This document shows, in pieces, positions 52,479 to 62,200 of a stretch of DNA of 64,000 bases (the stretch's first letter is position 1; each line of letters starts with the position of its first letter). Source of the stretch: Gammaproteobacteria bacterium (GTDB lineage Bacteria > Pseudomonadota > Gammaproteobacteria > Pseudomonadales > Azotimanducaceae); contig JAPOYI010000001.1 in the NCBI GenBank assembly GCA_026706665.1, positions 1 through 64,000 on the forward strand, in the 5' to 3' direction. The notes beneath the pieces were generated by a model. The model saw only the letters and a list, made by a program, of their open reading frames with translations, ran no database searches and was not told the origin of the DNA. The position numbers and the translations under genes were made by a program.

Positions 52479-52856
52479 TCAGGTCGCCTGTGAGTTCAGC
52501 CAGGTCTCGGCAATGATCAGCGCGGCGGTATCGTGGCTGCCGCCGCGCTGGGCCGCCTCGAAGGTTGACAGTCGTTCGTCGACGAATTCGACATCGATAC
52601 CGTATCGGCGCTCCAGCCTGACCCCGAACCGTCGAGCGGCGTCCGACATGTCGCTCTCGCTGTCATCCATGTTGAGCGGGAGTCCGACGATGAATCCTTC
52701 CGGCTCCCATTGACGCACCAACGCGTCCAGTGGATCCCATACGGGAATCCCGTCGCGGGCCCTCACCGTGGACAGCGCCGTGGCAGTGCCGTGACGCGGC
52801 TCGGCAACGGCAACGCCGATGTATTTCAGGCCGAAATCGAACGCCAGGTGTGGCAT
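52479..52856 (-). CDS. ruvX: Holliday junction resolvase-like / pre-16S rRNA nuclease
   Basis: YqgF/RuvX family, 125 residues with an RNase H-like fold. LAFDFGLKYIGVAVAE carries the first catalytic Asp, GLPLNMDDSESDM the second motif, VDERLST the third, and HDTAALIIAETWL ends the fold with the last acidic residue. In E. coli the enzyme trims the 5' end of pre-16S rRNA. The usual partner yqgE (algH) is absent here. The gene stands alone. Confidence 0.93.
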   Translation of the reverse strand: MPHLAFDFGLKYIGVAVAEPRHGTATALSTVRARDGIPVWDPLDALVRQWEPEGFIVGLPLNMDDSESDMSDAARRFGVRLERRYGIDVEFVDERLSTFEAAQRGGSHDTAALIIAETWLNSQAT

Positions 52857-53150
52857 ACGATTTCACGCATCCAGTTGAGCATCGCAGTGTCCGCACGGCT
52901 TGATCCGCCGATCATACGCGCTGCGGATCGCCACATCCGGGCCCTGCAGGTGACACGCCTGGCCACCGGGTTGCCGGATACCCGAAATACTGGCTGAATG
53001 GACCAGTTCATCGCCGGTGACCAATCGGTCCCACCGGCGATGTTCACCACGCCAGATGCTGGCGAAACCAAGAGATTGCCAACCATATCAGCACCTGGCA
53101 CATCTCTTGCTGACTTGACACACGAACAAAGCCCCCACCCGGAGACCAAC

Positions 53151-55238
53151 ATGATCGACCACTACTGCATCGCCTGGCCGCGAAGCCTGGCTCGAACCGC
53201 CCACACCAGCGTTCTGTTGCTGGGCCTCTCGCTTGCCGCCACGGTCACGGGCGCCGAGAATCCGGCCGCGGATCGGCTCGACAAGATGCCGCCCCTGATC
53301 GACCGCGACATCTTTTTCGGCGACCCCCAAGTCTCCGGCGCGCAGTTGTCCCCCGACGGCAAATGGATTTCGTTCCGCAAGCCGTACTTGGGTGTCATGA
53401 ATGTCTGGGTGAAGGCTGTCGAGGCACCGTTCGACTCCGCACGACCGTTGACCGCCGACACGAGGCGGCCGCTGGGGCCTCATTTCTGGACCGAGGACAG
53501 TCGCTACGTGCTGTTCGTGCAGGACGAGGGAGGGACCGAGGACTACCACGTCTTCGCGGTCGATCCAGCCGCTGACGCCGAGGAGTCGACGGGCGTTGCG
53601 CCAGCCCGGGACGTCACTCCGATGGAAGGCATCCGCGCCGTCATCTATGCCGTTCCCGAGGCAACCCCAGCGCAGATCATCGTCGGCCTCAATGATCGCG
53701 ACCCGGCGCTGCACGACGTCTACCGCCTCGACATCGATACGGGGGCACGTGAGCTTCTGATAGAAAACGACGCCAATGTCAGCCAGTGGGTGACCGATCT
53801 GGCGGGCGTCGTGCGGCTCGCAATGCGGCAGCGACCAGACGGCGGCACCGACATCATCGTCGTCGAAGACGGCGCGCTCGGTCGCGTGCTGTACGAATGC
53901 GGCTGGGAGGAAACCTGCGCGGCGAGCCGATTCCACAAGGACGGCAAGCGAGTCTACGTCCGAAGCAACAAGGGCGTGGACCTGATCGGGCTGTTGCTCG
54001 TCGATGTCGCCACGGGCCGGGCGGAACTCGTCCATTCCGACCCGGAGACCGAAGTAGACCTCGCCGGCACCTGGTTCTCCGATGAGACCGAGGAACTGGT
54101 CGCCACGACGTATGTCGGCGACCGCGTACGCATCTACCCGCGCACCAAGCGCCTGAAGCGCGAACTCGGGTGGCTGCGCGAGCGTCTGCCGGACGGGGAA
54201 ATCAGCTACCAGTCGGCCGCCGAGGACGGCAGCCTCTTGATCATCTCGGTCGCGAGCGATGTGAATCCGGGGACCGTCTACCTCCACCACCGGGACGACA
54301 GGACACTGGAGAAACTCTACGACTCGCGTCCGGAACTTCCAGGCGATCAACTCGCAAAGATGCGACCGATTCGCTACAAGGCCCGAGACGGCCGCGAGAT
54401 CCCGGGATACCTTGTGACACCCAAGGGCATCGCCGCCGAGAAACTGCCAACCGTGATCGTCCCGCACGGCGGTCCGTGGGGCCGAGACTTCTGGGGTTAC
54501 GACTCCGTCGCACAGTTTCTCGCCAACCGCGGCTACGCGGTCATGATGCCGAACTTCCGCGGCTCCGCAGGTTACGGCAAGCGGTTCCTCAACGCGGGCA
54601 ACGGCGAATGGGGAACCGGCATCATGCAGCACGACATCACCGACGGCGTACGGCACCTCATTGACGAAGGCATTTCCGATCCCCACCAGGTGGCGATCAT
54701 GGGCGGCTCCTACGGCGGCTACGCGACGCTTGCGGGCGTCACATTCACGCCGCATCTCTACACCGCCGGCGTGTCCATCGTCGGACCGTCCAACATCATC
54801 ACGCTGCTGAATTCCATTCCACCGTATTGGGGTCCAATAAAGCAGGTATTCATGCGGAGAGTAGGCGATCCCGACGATGCGGAGGATCGGGCGCGGCTCA
54901 CGTCGCAGTCGCCATTCTTCCACGCCGAGAACATCGAGGCGCCGCTCCTCATCATCCAGGGCGCGAACGATCCCCGCGTCAAGGAGGCGGAGTCGGAACA
55001 GATCGTCGTGGCACTGCGCGACCTCAAACGGCCCGTGCGGTACCTGCTCGCGCCAGACGAAGGACACGGCTTCAGGGGGCGGGAGAATCGGCTCGCGATG
55101 TTCGCCGAGATCGAGCGGTTCCTGGCTGAACACCTCGATGGACGCTTGCAGGACGACCTAGCCCCGGAAGTGGCTGAGAGACTCGCCGACCTGCGCATCG
55201 ACGTCGCCGATGTAACGATGCCGAAGACCACTGACTGA
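53151..55238 (+). CDS. Secreted S9-family prolyl oligopeptidase
   Basis: 695 residues from the ATG at 53151 with GGAGA upstream, and a signal peptide SVLLLGLSLAATVTGAE. The N-terminal half is a beta-propeller (LSPDGKWISFRKP, FWTEDSRYVLFVQDEGG). The alpha/beta-hydrolase half has YVTPKGI-like strands, VPHGGPWGRDFWGYDS, and the catalytic triad: Ser near 518 in IMGGSYGGYATL, Asp in QGANDPRVKE, and His in DEGHGFRG. It cuts after proline or other residues in peptides, likely in the periplasm. Its stop overlaps the next start (TGATG), coupling it to the molybdenum hydroxylase. Confidence 0.92.
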   Translation: MIDHYCIAWPRSLARTAHTSVLLLGLSLAATVTGAENPAADRLDKMPPLIDRDIFFGDPQVSGAQLSPDGKWISFRKPYLGVMNVWVKAVEAPFDSARPLTADTRRPLGPHFWTEDSRYVLFVQDEGGTEDYHVFAVDPAADAEESTGVAPARDVTPMEGIRAVIYAVPEATPAQIIVGLNDRDPALHDVYRLDIDTGARELLIENDANVSQWVTDLAGVVRLAMRQRPDGGTDIIVVEDGALGRVLYECGWEETCAASRFHKDGKRVYVRSNKGVDLIGLLLVDVATGRAELVHSDPETEVDLAGTWFSDETEELVATTYVGDRVRIYPRTKRLKRELGWLRERLPDGEISYQSAAEDGSLLIISVASDVNPGTVYLHHRDDRTLEKLYDSRPELPGDQLAKMRPIRYKARDGREIPGYLVTPKGIAAEKLPTVIVPHGGPWGRDFWGYDSVAQFLANRGYAVMMPNFRGSAGYGKRFLNAGNGEWGTGIMQHDITDGVRHLIDEGISDPHQVAIMGGSYGGYATLAGVTFTPHLYTAGVSIVGPSNIITLLNSIPPYWGPIKQVFMRRVGDPDDAEDRARLTSQSPFFHAENIEAPLLIIQGANDPRVKEAESEQIVVALRDLKRPVRYLLAPDEGHGFRGRENRLAMFAEIERFLAEHLDGRLQDDLAPEVAERLADLRIDVADVTMPKTTD

Positions 55239-57781
55239 TGCCGTTGATCGACTTCACTCTCAACTGCGAACAGCGCCAGGTGGAAGCGCACCCGGATGTG
55301 CCGCTGTTGTATGTGCTCCGCAGCCTCGGCATTGCCGGACCAAAGCTCGGATGCGCGGCGGAGCAGTGCGGGGCGTGCCGCATCCTGGCCGACGGTGATC
55401 CAATCTACAGCTGCACGAGACCGGTGGGTGACGTGCGGGGCCGACATCTCGAAACGGCAGCTGGCATCGACTCCCCCGTGCGCCGAGCGCTGATCGCAGC
55501 CAACGCAACCCAGTGCGGCTACTGCCTGCCCGGAATCGTCGTCGCCGCCGAAGCGCTGTTTCGGAGCAACCCGCAACCTTCCCGGCAGGAGATCGAAGCT
55601 GCTCTCGACGATCAACTCTGCCGGTGCGGCTCACATCCCCGGGTCCTGCGCGCGCTGGCAGCGATCCCCGGCAACGCACCCGAACCGTTGCGGTGGGAAA
55701 CACCGATCAAGACCGAAACGAAGCTGCCTGCGGCGCTCGAGGCCGAACCGGCCCTTGACCGCTGGATCTCTATCGAGCCCGGCAGGGTTCTCGCCATGAC
55801 CGGCAAGGTCGAACTTGGGCAGGGAATCCTGACGGCGTTGCGTCTCATCGTGGCGGAAGAACTCGACGTCGATGTCGGGCGCGTGCGCATGGTCTCGGCG
55901 GAAACCGGCGCGACGCCGAACGAAGGCATCACCGCAGGATCGATGTCGCTCGAGACCAGCGGCGCCGCACTGCGTCAGGCTGCGGCTTGGGCACGCCGTC
56001 TCATGCTGTTGGCAGCGGGCCGTGAACTCGGTGTTCCGGTCGCCGCCATGACGGTAAACGACGGCCAGATCACCGCGCCCGGCGTCAACCAGCCCATGGA
56101 CTACTGGCGAGCGCACGAAGGACCATTCGACTTCGATATCCGCGAGGTCACGCCGGAAAAGGACCCGGAACACTACCGGCTCATTGGCCAGGGACATCAA
56201 CCGCGTATCGACATCGACGCCAAGGCGCGCGGCAGCCATGTGTACGTGCAGGACCTTCCAGCCGACCTGCACGCCCGCGTGGTGCGGCCGCCCTCGTTGA
56301 ATCACCGGTTGGAGCGTCTCGATGTGGAGTTCAGCTCGCCTGCTGAGCTGGTGGTGGACGGCAGTTTCGTGGCCGCGGCCCATCCCGACGAACATGCGGC
56401 AACGGTCCTCGCGGACCGGGTGCGCGAACGCGCTGTCTGGCGACAGGAAAGAGAGATCCGGACCGATGGAACCTTGAGTGAACACCTGGTCCGACACGGC
56501 ATCGATACCCCTTCCCCGGAACCGGAACCTGGCGCGGATGTGCAAGCGACCTACTCCCGACCGTTCATCATGCATGCATCGCTCGCCCCGTCGGCCGCGG
56601 CCGCCAGGTTCGACAACGGCCATCTGAAGGTTCTCTGCGCCAGCCAGGGTATAGAGTCATTGCGCGGAGTCCTCGCCCGCGTGCTCGACATGCCTGTAGA
56701 AGACATCACCGTAGCCCACGTGGACGGCTCGGGCTGTTACGGGCACAACGGTGCCGACGATGCCGCACTGGACGCGGCACTCGTAGCGCGAAAGCTGCCC
56801 GGACGCCAGGTTCGCGTGCAATGGCGGCGTGAGGACGAGCACAAGTTCGAACCCTACGGTCCCGCCATGCGCATCGACCTGGCCGCGAACGTCGGCAAGT
56901 CCGGCCGCGTGCTGGACTGGCGTCACGACGTCTGGAGTTTCCCCCACGGCGGGCGGCCGTCACCCGCGAATCCCGGCGTGGACCTGCTGGCGGCCTGGCA
57001 CCTGGCGCAGCCGTTCAAGCCCAGCCTCGCCGTTACCGGGTCGGCCACGGCGGGCGGAATGGACCGCAATTCCGAACCCCTGTACCGCTTTCCGCGACAG
57101 GAGGTGGTGAGCCACCCGGCCGCGAACTCGCCCTTGCGAACCTCCTCGTTGCGCAGCCTGGGCGCGCAGATGAACGTGTTCGCCATCGAGTCCTTCATGG
57201 ACGAACTCGCCTTCGCGGCTGGCGTCGACCCGTCGGAGTTTCGGCGGCGGCACCTCGCCCACGATGCGCGCGCCATTCGCGTGCTCGATGCCGCCCTCGA
57301 ACTGTCGGGCGGACTGCGTGGTCCGCGCGGCCTGGCGGTCGCGCGCTACAAGAACCAGCAAAGCTGCGTCGCCATGGTCATCGAGGTCATGGTTTCCGAC
57401 GATGCATCGATCAAGGTCCAGCGCGTGTGGATCGCAGCCGACGCCGGCCGCACCGTCGACCCCGACGGCCTGGTCAACCAGCTTGAAGGCGGCACGGTAC
57501 AGGCGCTGTCCTGGTGCCTGAAGGAAGCAGTGGCCTTCGATGCCGACGGCGTAACCAGCGTCGACTGGTCGAGCTACCCCATCTTGCGCTTCAGCGAAGT
57601 CCCGCGCGTGGAGACCGTCATCCTGGACTACCCGAGGCTCGATCCGCTCGGCGCCGGGGAGGCCACCGTGGGACCGGCGTCAGCGGCCCTTGCCAACGCC
57701 GTATTCGCCGCGGCCGGCGTTCGGGTAAGAAACCTGCCGATGACACCCGAACGGCTGCGCGAAGCGGCGGCACACGGGTAA
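55238..57781 (+). CDS. Fused molybdenum hydroxylase (2Fe-2S domain plus molybdopterin subunit)
   Basis: 847 residues. Residues 1-150 are a xanthine-oxidase-type 2Fe-2S region: LGCAAEQCGACRILAD (plant-type cluster, C-x4-C-x2-C) and TQCGYCLPGIVVA with LCRCGSHPRV (second cluster). From about residue 165 it is a molybdopterin subunit of the isoquinoline 1-oxidoreductase (IorB) type: AMTGKVELGQGILTALRLIVAEEL, GSMSLETSGAALRQAAAWARRL and a final GAGEATVGPASAALANAV. In most bacteria the two parts are separate genes (IorA/IorB). No FAD subunit is present. Role: oxidation of aldehydes or N-heterocycles, substrate unknown. No Tat signal seen. Confidence 0.9.
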   Translation: MPLIDFTLNCEQRQVEAHPDVPLLYVLRSLGIAGPKLGCAAEQCGACRILADGDPIYSCTRPVGDVRGRHLETAAGIDSPVRRALIAANATQCGYCLPGIVVAAEALFRSNPQPSRQEIEAALDDQLCRCGSHPRVLRALAAIPGNAPEPLRWETPIKTETKLPAALEAEPALDRWISIEPGRVLAMTGKVELGQGILTALRLIVAEELDVDVGRVRMVSAETGATPNEGITAGSMSLETSGAALRQAAAWARRLMLLAAGRELGVPVAAMTVNDGQITAPGVNQPMDYWRAHEGPFDFDIREVTPEKDPEHYRLIGQGHQPRIDIDAKARGSHVYVQDLPADLHARVVRPPSLNHRLERLDVEFSSPAELVVDGSFVAAAHPDEHAATVLADRVRERAVWRQEREIRTDGTLSEHLVRHGIDTPSPEPEPGADVQATYSRPFIMHASLAPSAAAARFDNGHLKVLCASQGIESLRGVLARVLDMPVEDITVAHVDGSGCYGHNGADDAALDAALVARKLPGRQVRVQWRREDEHKFEPYGPAMRIDLAANVGKSGRVLDWRHDVWSFPHGGRPSPANPGVDLLAAWHLAQPFKPSLAVTGSATAGGMDRNSEPLYRFPRQEVVSHPAANSPLRTSSLRSLGAQMNVFAIESFMDELAFAAGVDPSEFRRRHLAHDARAIRVLDAALELSGGLRGPRGLAVARYKNQQSCVAMVIEVMVSDDASIKVQRVWIAADAGRTVDPDGLVNQLEGGTVQALSWCLKEAVAFDADGVTSVDWSSYPILRFSEVPRVETVILDYPRLDPLGAGEATVGPASAALANAVFAAAGVRVRNLPMTPERLREAAAHG

Positions 57782-57951
57782 TCGTTCGGCACGACTGTGA
57801 CCGCGGAACTTCCGGGTGTGATTCGCCGCAACGAGCGTAACTCGGGTCGCCTTAAGTCATCGGGCACCAATGTCCTTCTGGACGGCCGCCAACATCACAG
57901 CGGACTTCGGTCGGGTGTCCTAATCTCACGCATTCCAGTGTCATCATCGTA

Positions 57952-57980
57952 TTGAATAAAAATTCTCATAAGCGTATTTT
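57952..57980 (+). promoter_or_regulatory. Putative promoter of the ATPase/NACHT operon
   Basis: TTGAAT (57952-57957), a 17-base spacer, TATTTT (57975-57980). It lies in an AT-rich island within GC-rich DNA. The predicted start point would be only a few bases before the ATG at 57988, so the transcript may be nearly leaderless. Confidence 0.35.
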
Positions 57981-57987
57981 CAACACC

Positions 57988-59235
57988 ATGGATGCCTTCC
58001 AACGATCCCAAGTCCGGACGCTGGTCGACCGACTCGCCGAGCACCCGCACCACATCATCGCGGTGTCCGGCCCTCGCCAGACTGGCAAGACCACGCTGGT
58101 AACCCAAGCGTTGCGTCGCTGCGGTCGCCCTAGCCTCCACCTGCGGCTTGACGAGGTCGACGCCGAGGGCGTCCCCCCTTCGGAGGCGGAGGCTGCGCTT
58201 CGTTTGCCCCGCAAACCAGATACCGAATGGCTGGTCGAAAAGTGGCAGCAGGCCCGGCGGGAAGCCGACGGCAACCCATGCGGCTTCGTGCTCGCACTCG
58301 ACGAAATCCAGACGATCCCCGACTGGTCCTCAACGGTCAAAGGCCTTTGGGATGCCGATCAAGCGGAGAATCGGCAGTTGCATGTGATCCTGCTAGGGTC
58401 GGCGCCGCTCCTTATCCAGTCCGGCCTCACGGAGAGCCTCGCTGGCCGTTTCGAGCCAATTCGCGTCACGCACTGGTCGTTCGACGAGATGGCCGATGCT
58501 TTTGACTTCAACTTGGCCGAGTACATCTACTTCGGCGGCTACCCCGGCAGCGCCCGTTTTATTCGCGACGAGGCGCGCTGGCGCGAATATGTTCTAGGCG
58601 CCCTTGTCACGCCGAACATCGAGAAGGACATTCTAGCGATGACGCGCGTCGACAAGCCCGCGCTGCTGAAACAGCTATTCAAGGTCGGCGCGGAGTACTC
58701 CGGCCAAATTCTGCCGTACTACAAGATGCTCGGCCAGCTCCACGACGCGGGCAACGCCACGACGCTCGCCCGCTATCTCGACCTGCTTTCCACCGCAGGC
58801 CTTCTCGCCGGTTTGCCAAAATTCCACCCGTCACGGCACCGCGCCCGGGCGTCGAGCCCCAAGCTCAACGTTTTCAACACCGCCCTCCTGACCGCAGGTT
58901 CCGGCTATACGTTCGCGCAAGCCCAAGCGGACCGCTCGTTCTGGGGGCGTCTGGTCGAGAGCGCGGTCGGCGCCCACATCCTCAACACGGCATCCCGCGA
59001 TACTCAAGCCCACTACTGGAGGGAGCGGCTGATGGAGGTGGACTTCGTCCTGCGCCACGGGCCGCGAACGATCGCCATCGAGGTCAAGAGCGGCCAACAG
59101 ATCAGGCGGCTACAAGGATTGGAGGCCTTCGAGCAGAAGTTCAAACCGCAACGCGCGATGGTTGTCGGCGAAGGCGGCACGCCACTGGAAGAGTTCTTCA
59201 CCAACCCGGTCGAACACTGGTTCGACGTCCCGTGA
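57988..59235 (+). CDS. AAA ATPase with DUF4143 C-terminal region (AAA_14 type)
   Basis: 415 residues from the ATG at 57988; the same frame opens 36 bases earlier at a TTG. The Walker A motif is AVSGPRQTGKTTLV (about residues 25-38) and Walker B is GFVLALDEIQTIPDW (about 99-113), followed by LLGSAPLLIQSGLTESLAGRF. The C-terminus has the DUF4143 features SFWGRLVESAVGAHIL and EVDFVLRHGPRTIAIEVKSG, a PD-(D/E)XK-like nuclease-fold module. Its stop overlaps the next start by four bases (GTGA), so it is translationally coupled with the NACHT protein. Such ATPases are common in defence or toxin loci. Exact role unknown. Confidence 0.87.
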   Translation: MDAFQRSQVRTLVDRLAEHPHHIIAVSGPRQTGKTTLVTQALRRCGRPSLHLRLDEVDAEGVPPSEAEAALRLPRKPDTEWLVEKWQQARREADGNPCGFVLALDEIQTIPDWSSTVKGLWDADQAENRQLHVILLGSAPLLIQSGLTESLAGRFEPIRVTHWSFDEMADAFDFNLAEYIYFGGYPGSARFIRDEARWREYVLGALVTPNIEKDILAMTRVDKPALLKQLFKVGAEYSGQILPYYKMLGQLHDAGNATTLARYLDLLSTAGLLAGLPKFHPSRHRARASSPKLNVFNTALLTAGSGYTFAQAQADRSFWGRLVESAVGAHILNTASRDTQAHYWRERLMEVDFVLRHGPRTIAIEVKSGQQIRRLQGLEAFEQKFKPQRAMVVGEGGTPLEEFFTNPVEHWFDVP

Positions 59236-62200
59236 TTGTCGTCCCTCGCACCTGCACCGAACTTCGTGACGACGACCGAGTGCCGGAACCTGCATGCCCA
59301 AAGCCGCTCACCGCATTTCGGGAGTGTCCCGCGTACGTTCTCCTTGGCGATCCGGGCATGGGCAAGACCACCGTCTTTGACATAGAGGAGCGTGCCCTTG
59401 GCGAAAACGCCCTAAAGGTCGACGCTCGCGACTTCGCGAACTTCGACGCGGACGATCATCCTGAGTGGGCTGGCAAGACCCTGTTCATCGACGGCCTTGA
59501 CGAAATACGGGTCGGCCAGTCCGATCCACGCACGCCCCTCGACCGCATCAGGCGCAATCTTGACAAGCTCGGGAAGCCCCACTTCCGGCTATCGTGTCGC
59601 CACGCCGACTGGCTCACCACAGACCAAAAACGGCTTTCGGTCGTGTCGCCGTCTGGCGGGATCACCATGTTGCGCCTCGACCCATTCGACTCCGAGGCGT
59701 CCACCAAGATATTGGAGAGTGAACCTGACGTCAGCAACGCACAGGCTTTTCTCGAAGAAGCGAAAGCACGTCATGTGGAGGGGATGCTCGCCAACCCCCA
59801 GACCCTCACGCTGCTGGTGCAGGCCGTCCGTGACGGTAGTTGGCCCGAAAGCCGAACCGAGACGTTCGAGGGAGCTTGCCTCACCATGGCTACCGAGGAC
59901 AACAAAGAGCACACGAGCATCCAGCCACCCAAAGACCCATGTCGCATCCTCGACACGGCAGGCAGGCTTTGCACGGCGCTACTCATCTCCGGCACTCGCG
60001 GCTTCGCTACTACAGCGAAAAAGGCCAACGAAGACTATCCGCACATTGCCGCGATCCAGCACCCGCACGAAGCGTGTCGTGAAGCAAGCGAGTCGTACCT
60101 CTTCCGATACGCGGAACCAGGCCGCGCCGAACCCATCCATCGCCACATCGCGGAATACACCGCCGCACGCCACATTGCATCGCTCATTGCCGACGGCCTT
60201 CCTTCCGATCGCGTACTTGCACTCATTTCCGGTTCCGATGGAAGCGTCGTCTCCGAGTTACGGGGGCTGTCCGCCTGGCTTGCAGTACACTCCGAGATCG
60301 CCCGACAACAGCTCATCGAACGCGATCCGACTGGAGTAGCTCTCTACGGGGACACCCAGGCGTTCTCCCCTGAAGAACAGCACGCTTTGTTCAACGCGCT
60401 AATACGGGAACCGCGCAAACTCGAACCCACGTACAGGACGGCCCGCGCGTTTACATCGCTCGCCACGCCAGAGATGTTGGACGCAATCGAAGGCGTTCTC
60501 GCCAATCCGCCGGTTGGCGCGGACGGCCCAATCAGCGTTGACTTTGTCCTCCGCGTGCTCCGACAGGCCCCGCCGTTGCCGGGCCTTGCTCTTACCTTTC
60601 TCAACATCGTTCGGGACCGCACCCACTGGCCCCGAGTTAGAAATACCGCCTTGGACGCCCTCATCCACTATCAACAAGACGACGACTCCGAGCTTGTCGC
60701 ACTGCTGCACGACGTTCATGAACGCCGGCTGGGCGACCCCGACGACGAGTTGCTCGGCAGGCTCCTGTCCGCCCTCTATCCCCGGAGAATCACCTCGTCA
60801 GCGATTTGGGACTATTTCAAGGAGGGAAACGAACAATTTGTCGGCGCCTTCATGGGATTTTGGACTCATGATCTACTGGAGAAGGCGTCTACCGCCCAAG
60901 TCGCAGAAGTCCTCGACGCGTGCAGCGTCCGCATTGCCGAACTGGAAAAGGCAAGCGACTCAACTTTGGCCTCCTGCGTGGCCCGCTTGCTTGCCAAGGG
61001 AATCGAAAGTCACGGCGACCGCATCTCCATCGCAAGGCTCTACGACTGGCTCGATGCGGGATTGCGCCTCCACATAAGCCAAGGTTTCACCGAGAGGTGC
61101 ATGCCTGCCATACGCCGCTGGCTTGAAGGCCGCCCCAACCGGCAACTGGAACTCTTGCTCGAAGGGATTCGACGATTTCCGGACGACCACTGGTATGGAT
61201 CGCGCGAGGCATTCCAGAGATTTCTCGGGGCTTCGGTGTCGGGAGACTTCTACAAGGCGTGCGCTCTTGCGGCAAAGTCGATGTCCGCCACACGAAACCA
61301 CGTCTCTGAGTCACTGCTTAGGATCGTCGTGCAATCGCGTGGACTCGAGCCCCAACGGTTGCGTGAACTGATTGCCGAGGATGCGGAACTAACGAGATTG
61401 CTGGACAGCCTGCTCGAACCCGCGCCTCCCCCACCGGAACGCGCCCAACTGGAACAGGCGCAGCGGGCCCGAGTCGAACAGCAGCAGCTAAGGACACAGC
61501 GTGATCTTGAAGTTCTGAGGGCCAACGAAGATGCACTGCGAAACAACCGGGCATCCCCCCAGTTGCTGTACCGCATCGCACGCATCTACTTCGGCGACTT
61601 CATGCACTTCACGCCCCAGAGTGGCGTAAAGCGTCTCGAAGAACTTGTCGCCCAAGATCCGGCTTTACTCGATGCTGTGAGAACCGGCCTGCTACTGACC
61701 GTGAATCGTGACGACATGCCGGACGCGGAGACGATTCTGGAGCACCGCCTTCGGTCCAGGATGCACTATCTCTGCCGGCCCTATCTGGCGGGCTTGGCCG
61801 AGGCGGAACAGGCGGGTCTCCTGGTCAACTCATCGTGGACATCGGAGCACAGGCGGAAGGCGCTCGCCGCCTACTTCGACCACGTTCACGGCGACTACGA
61901 ACCGGGCTGGTATCAACAGCTGATTGCCGAGCATCCCGCAATCGTTGCCGAAGTTCAGATCCAGTTCGCGTCGGCCATGATCCGAGAAGGCATCGATCCC
62001 GGAAACACCAACCTCTGGCATCTCGCATTCGATTCAACGCATGCCCAAGTTGCAAGGCACGCGAGCCTCCCCTTGCTTCGCGGATTCCCCATGCGGGCCA
62101 ACAACGCACAGCTCGGGGACCTCAACCATCTTCTTCTGGCCGCGTATCAACACGCCGACGCCGCCGAGTTCAAACAACTGATCACCGACAAGCTCTCGCT

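Noticed and set aside
53088..55133. A 681-residue open frame on the minus strand opposite the S9 peptidase
   Set aside because: It is an antisense shadow of a GC-rich gene with clear motifs on the plus strand; no signal peptide, no family pattern, and it runs over the start region.
57952..57987. N-terminal extension of the AAA ATPase from TTG
   Set aside because: No ribosome site, and the region fits a promoter; kept as an alternative start only.
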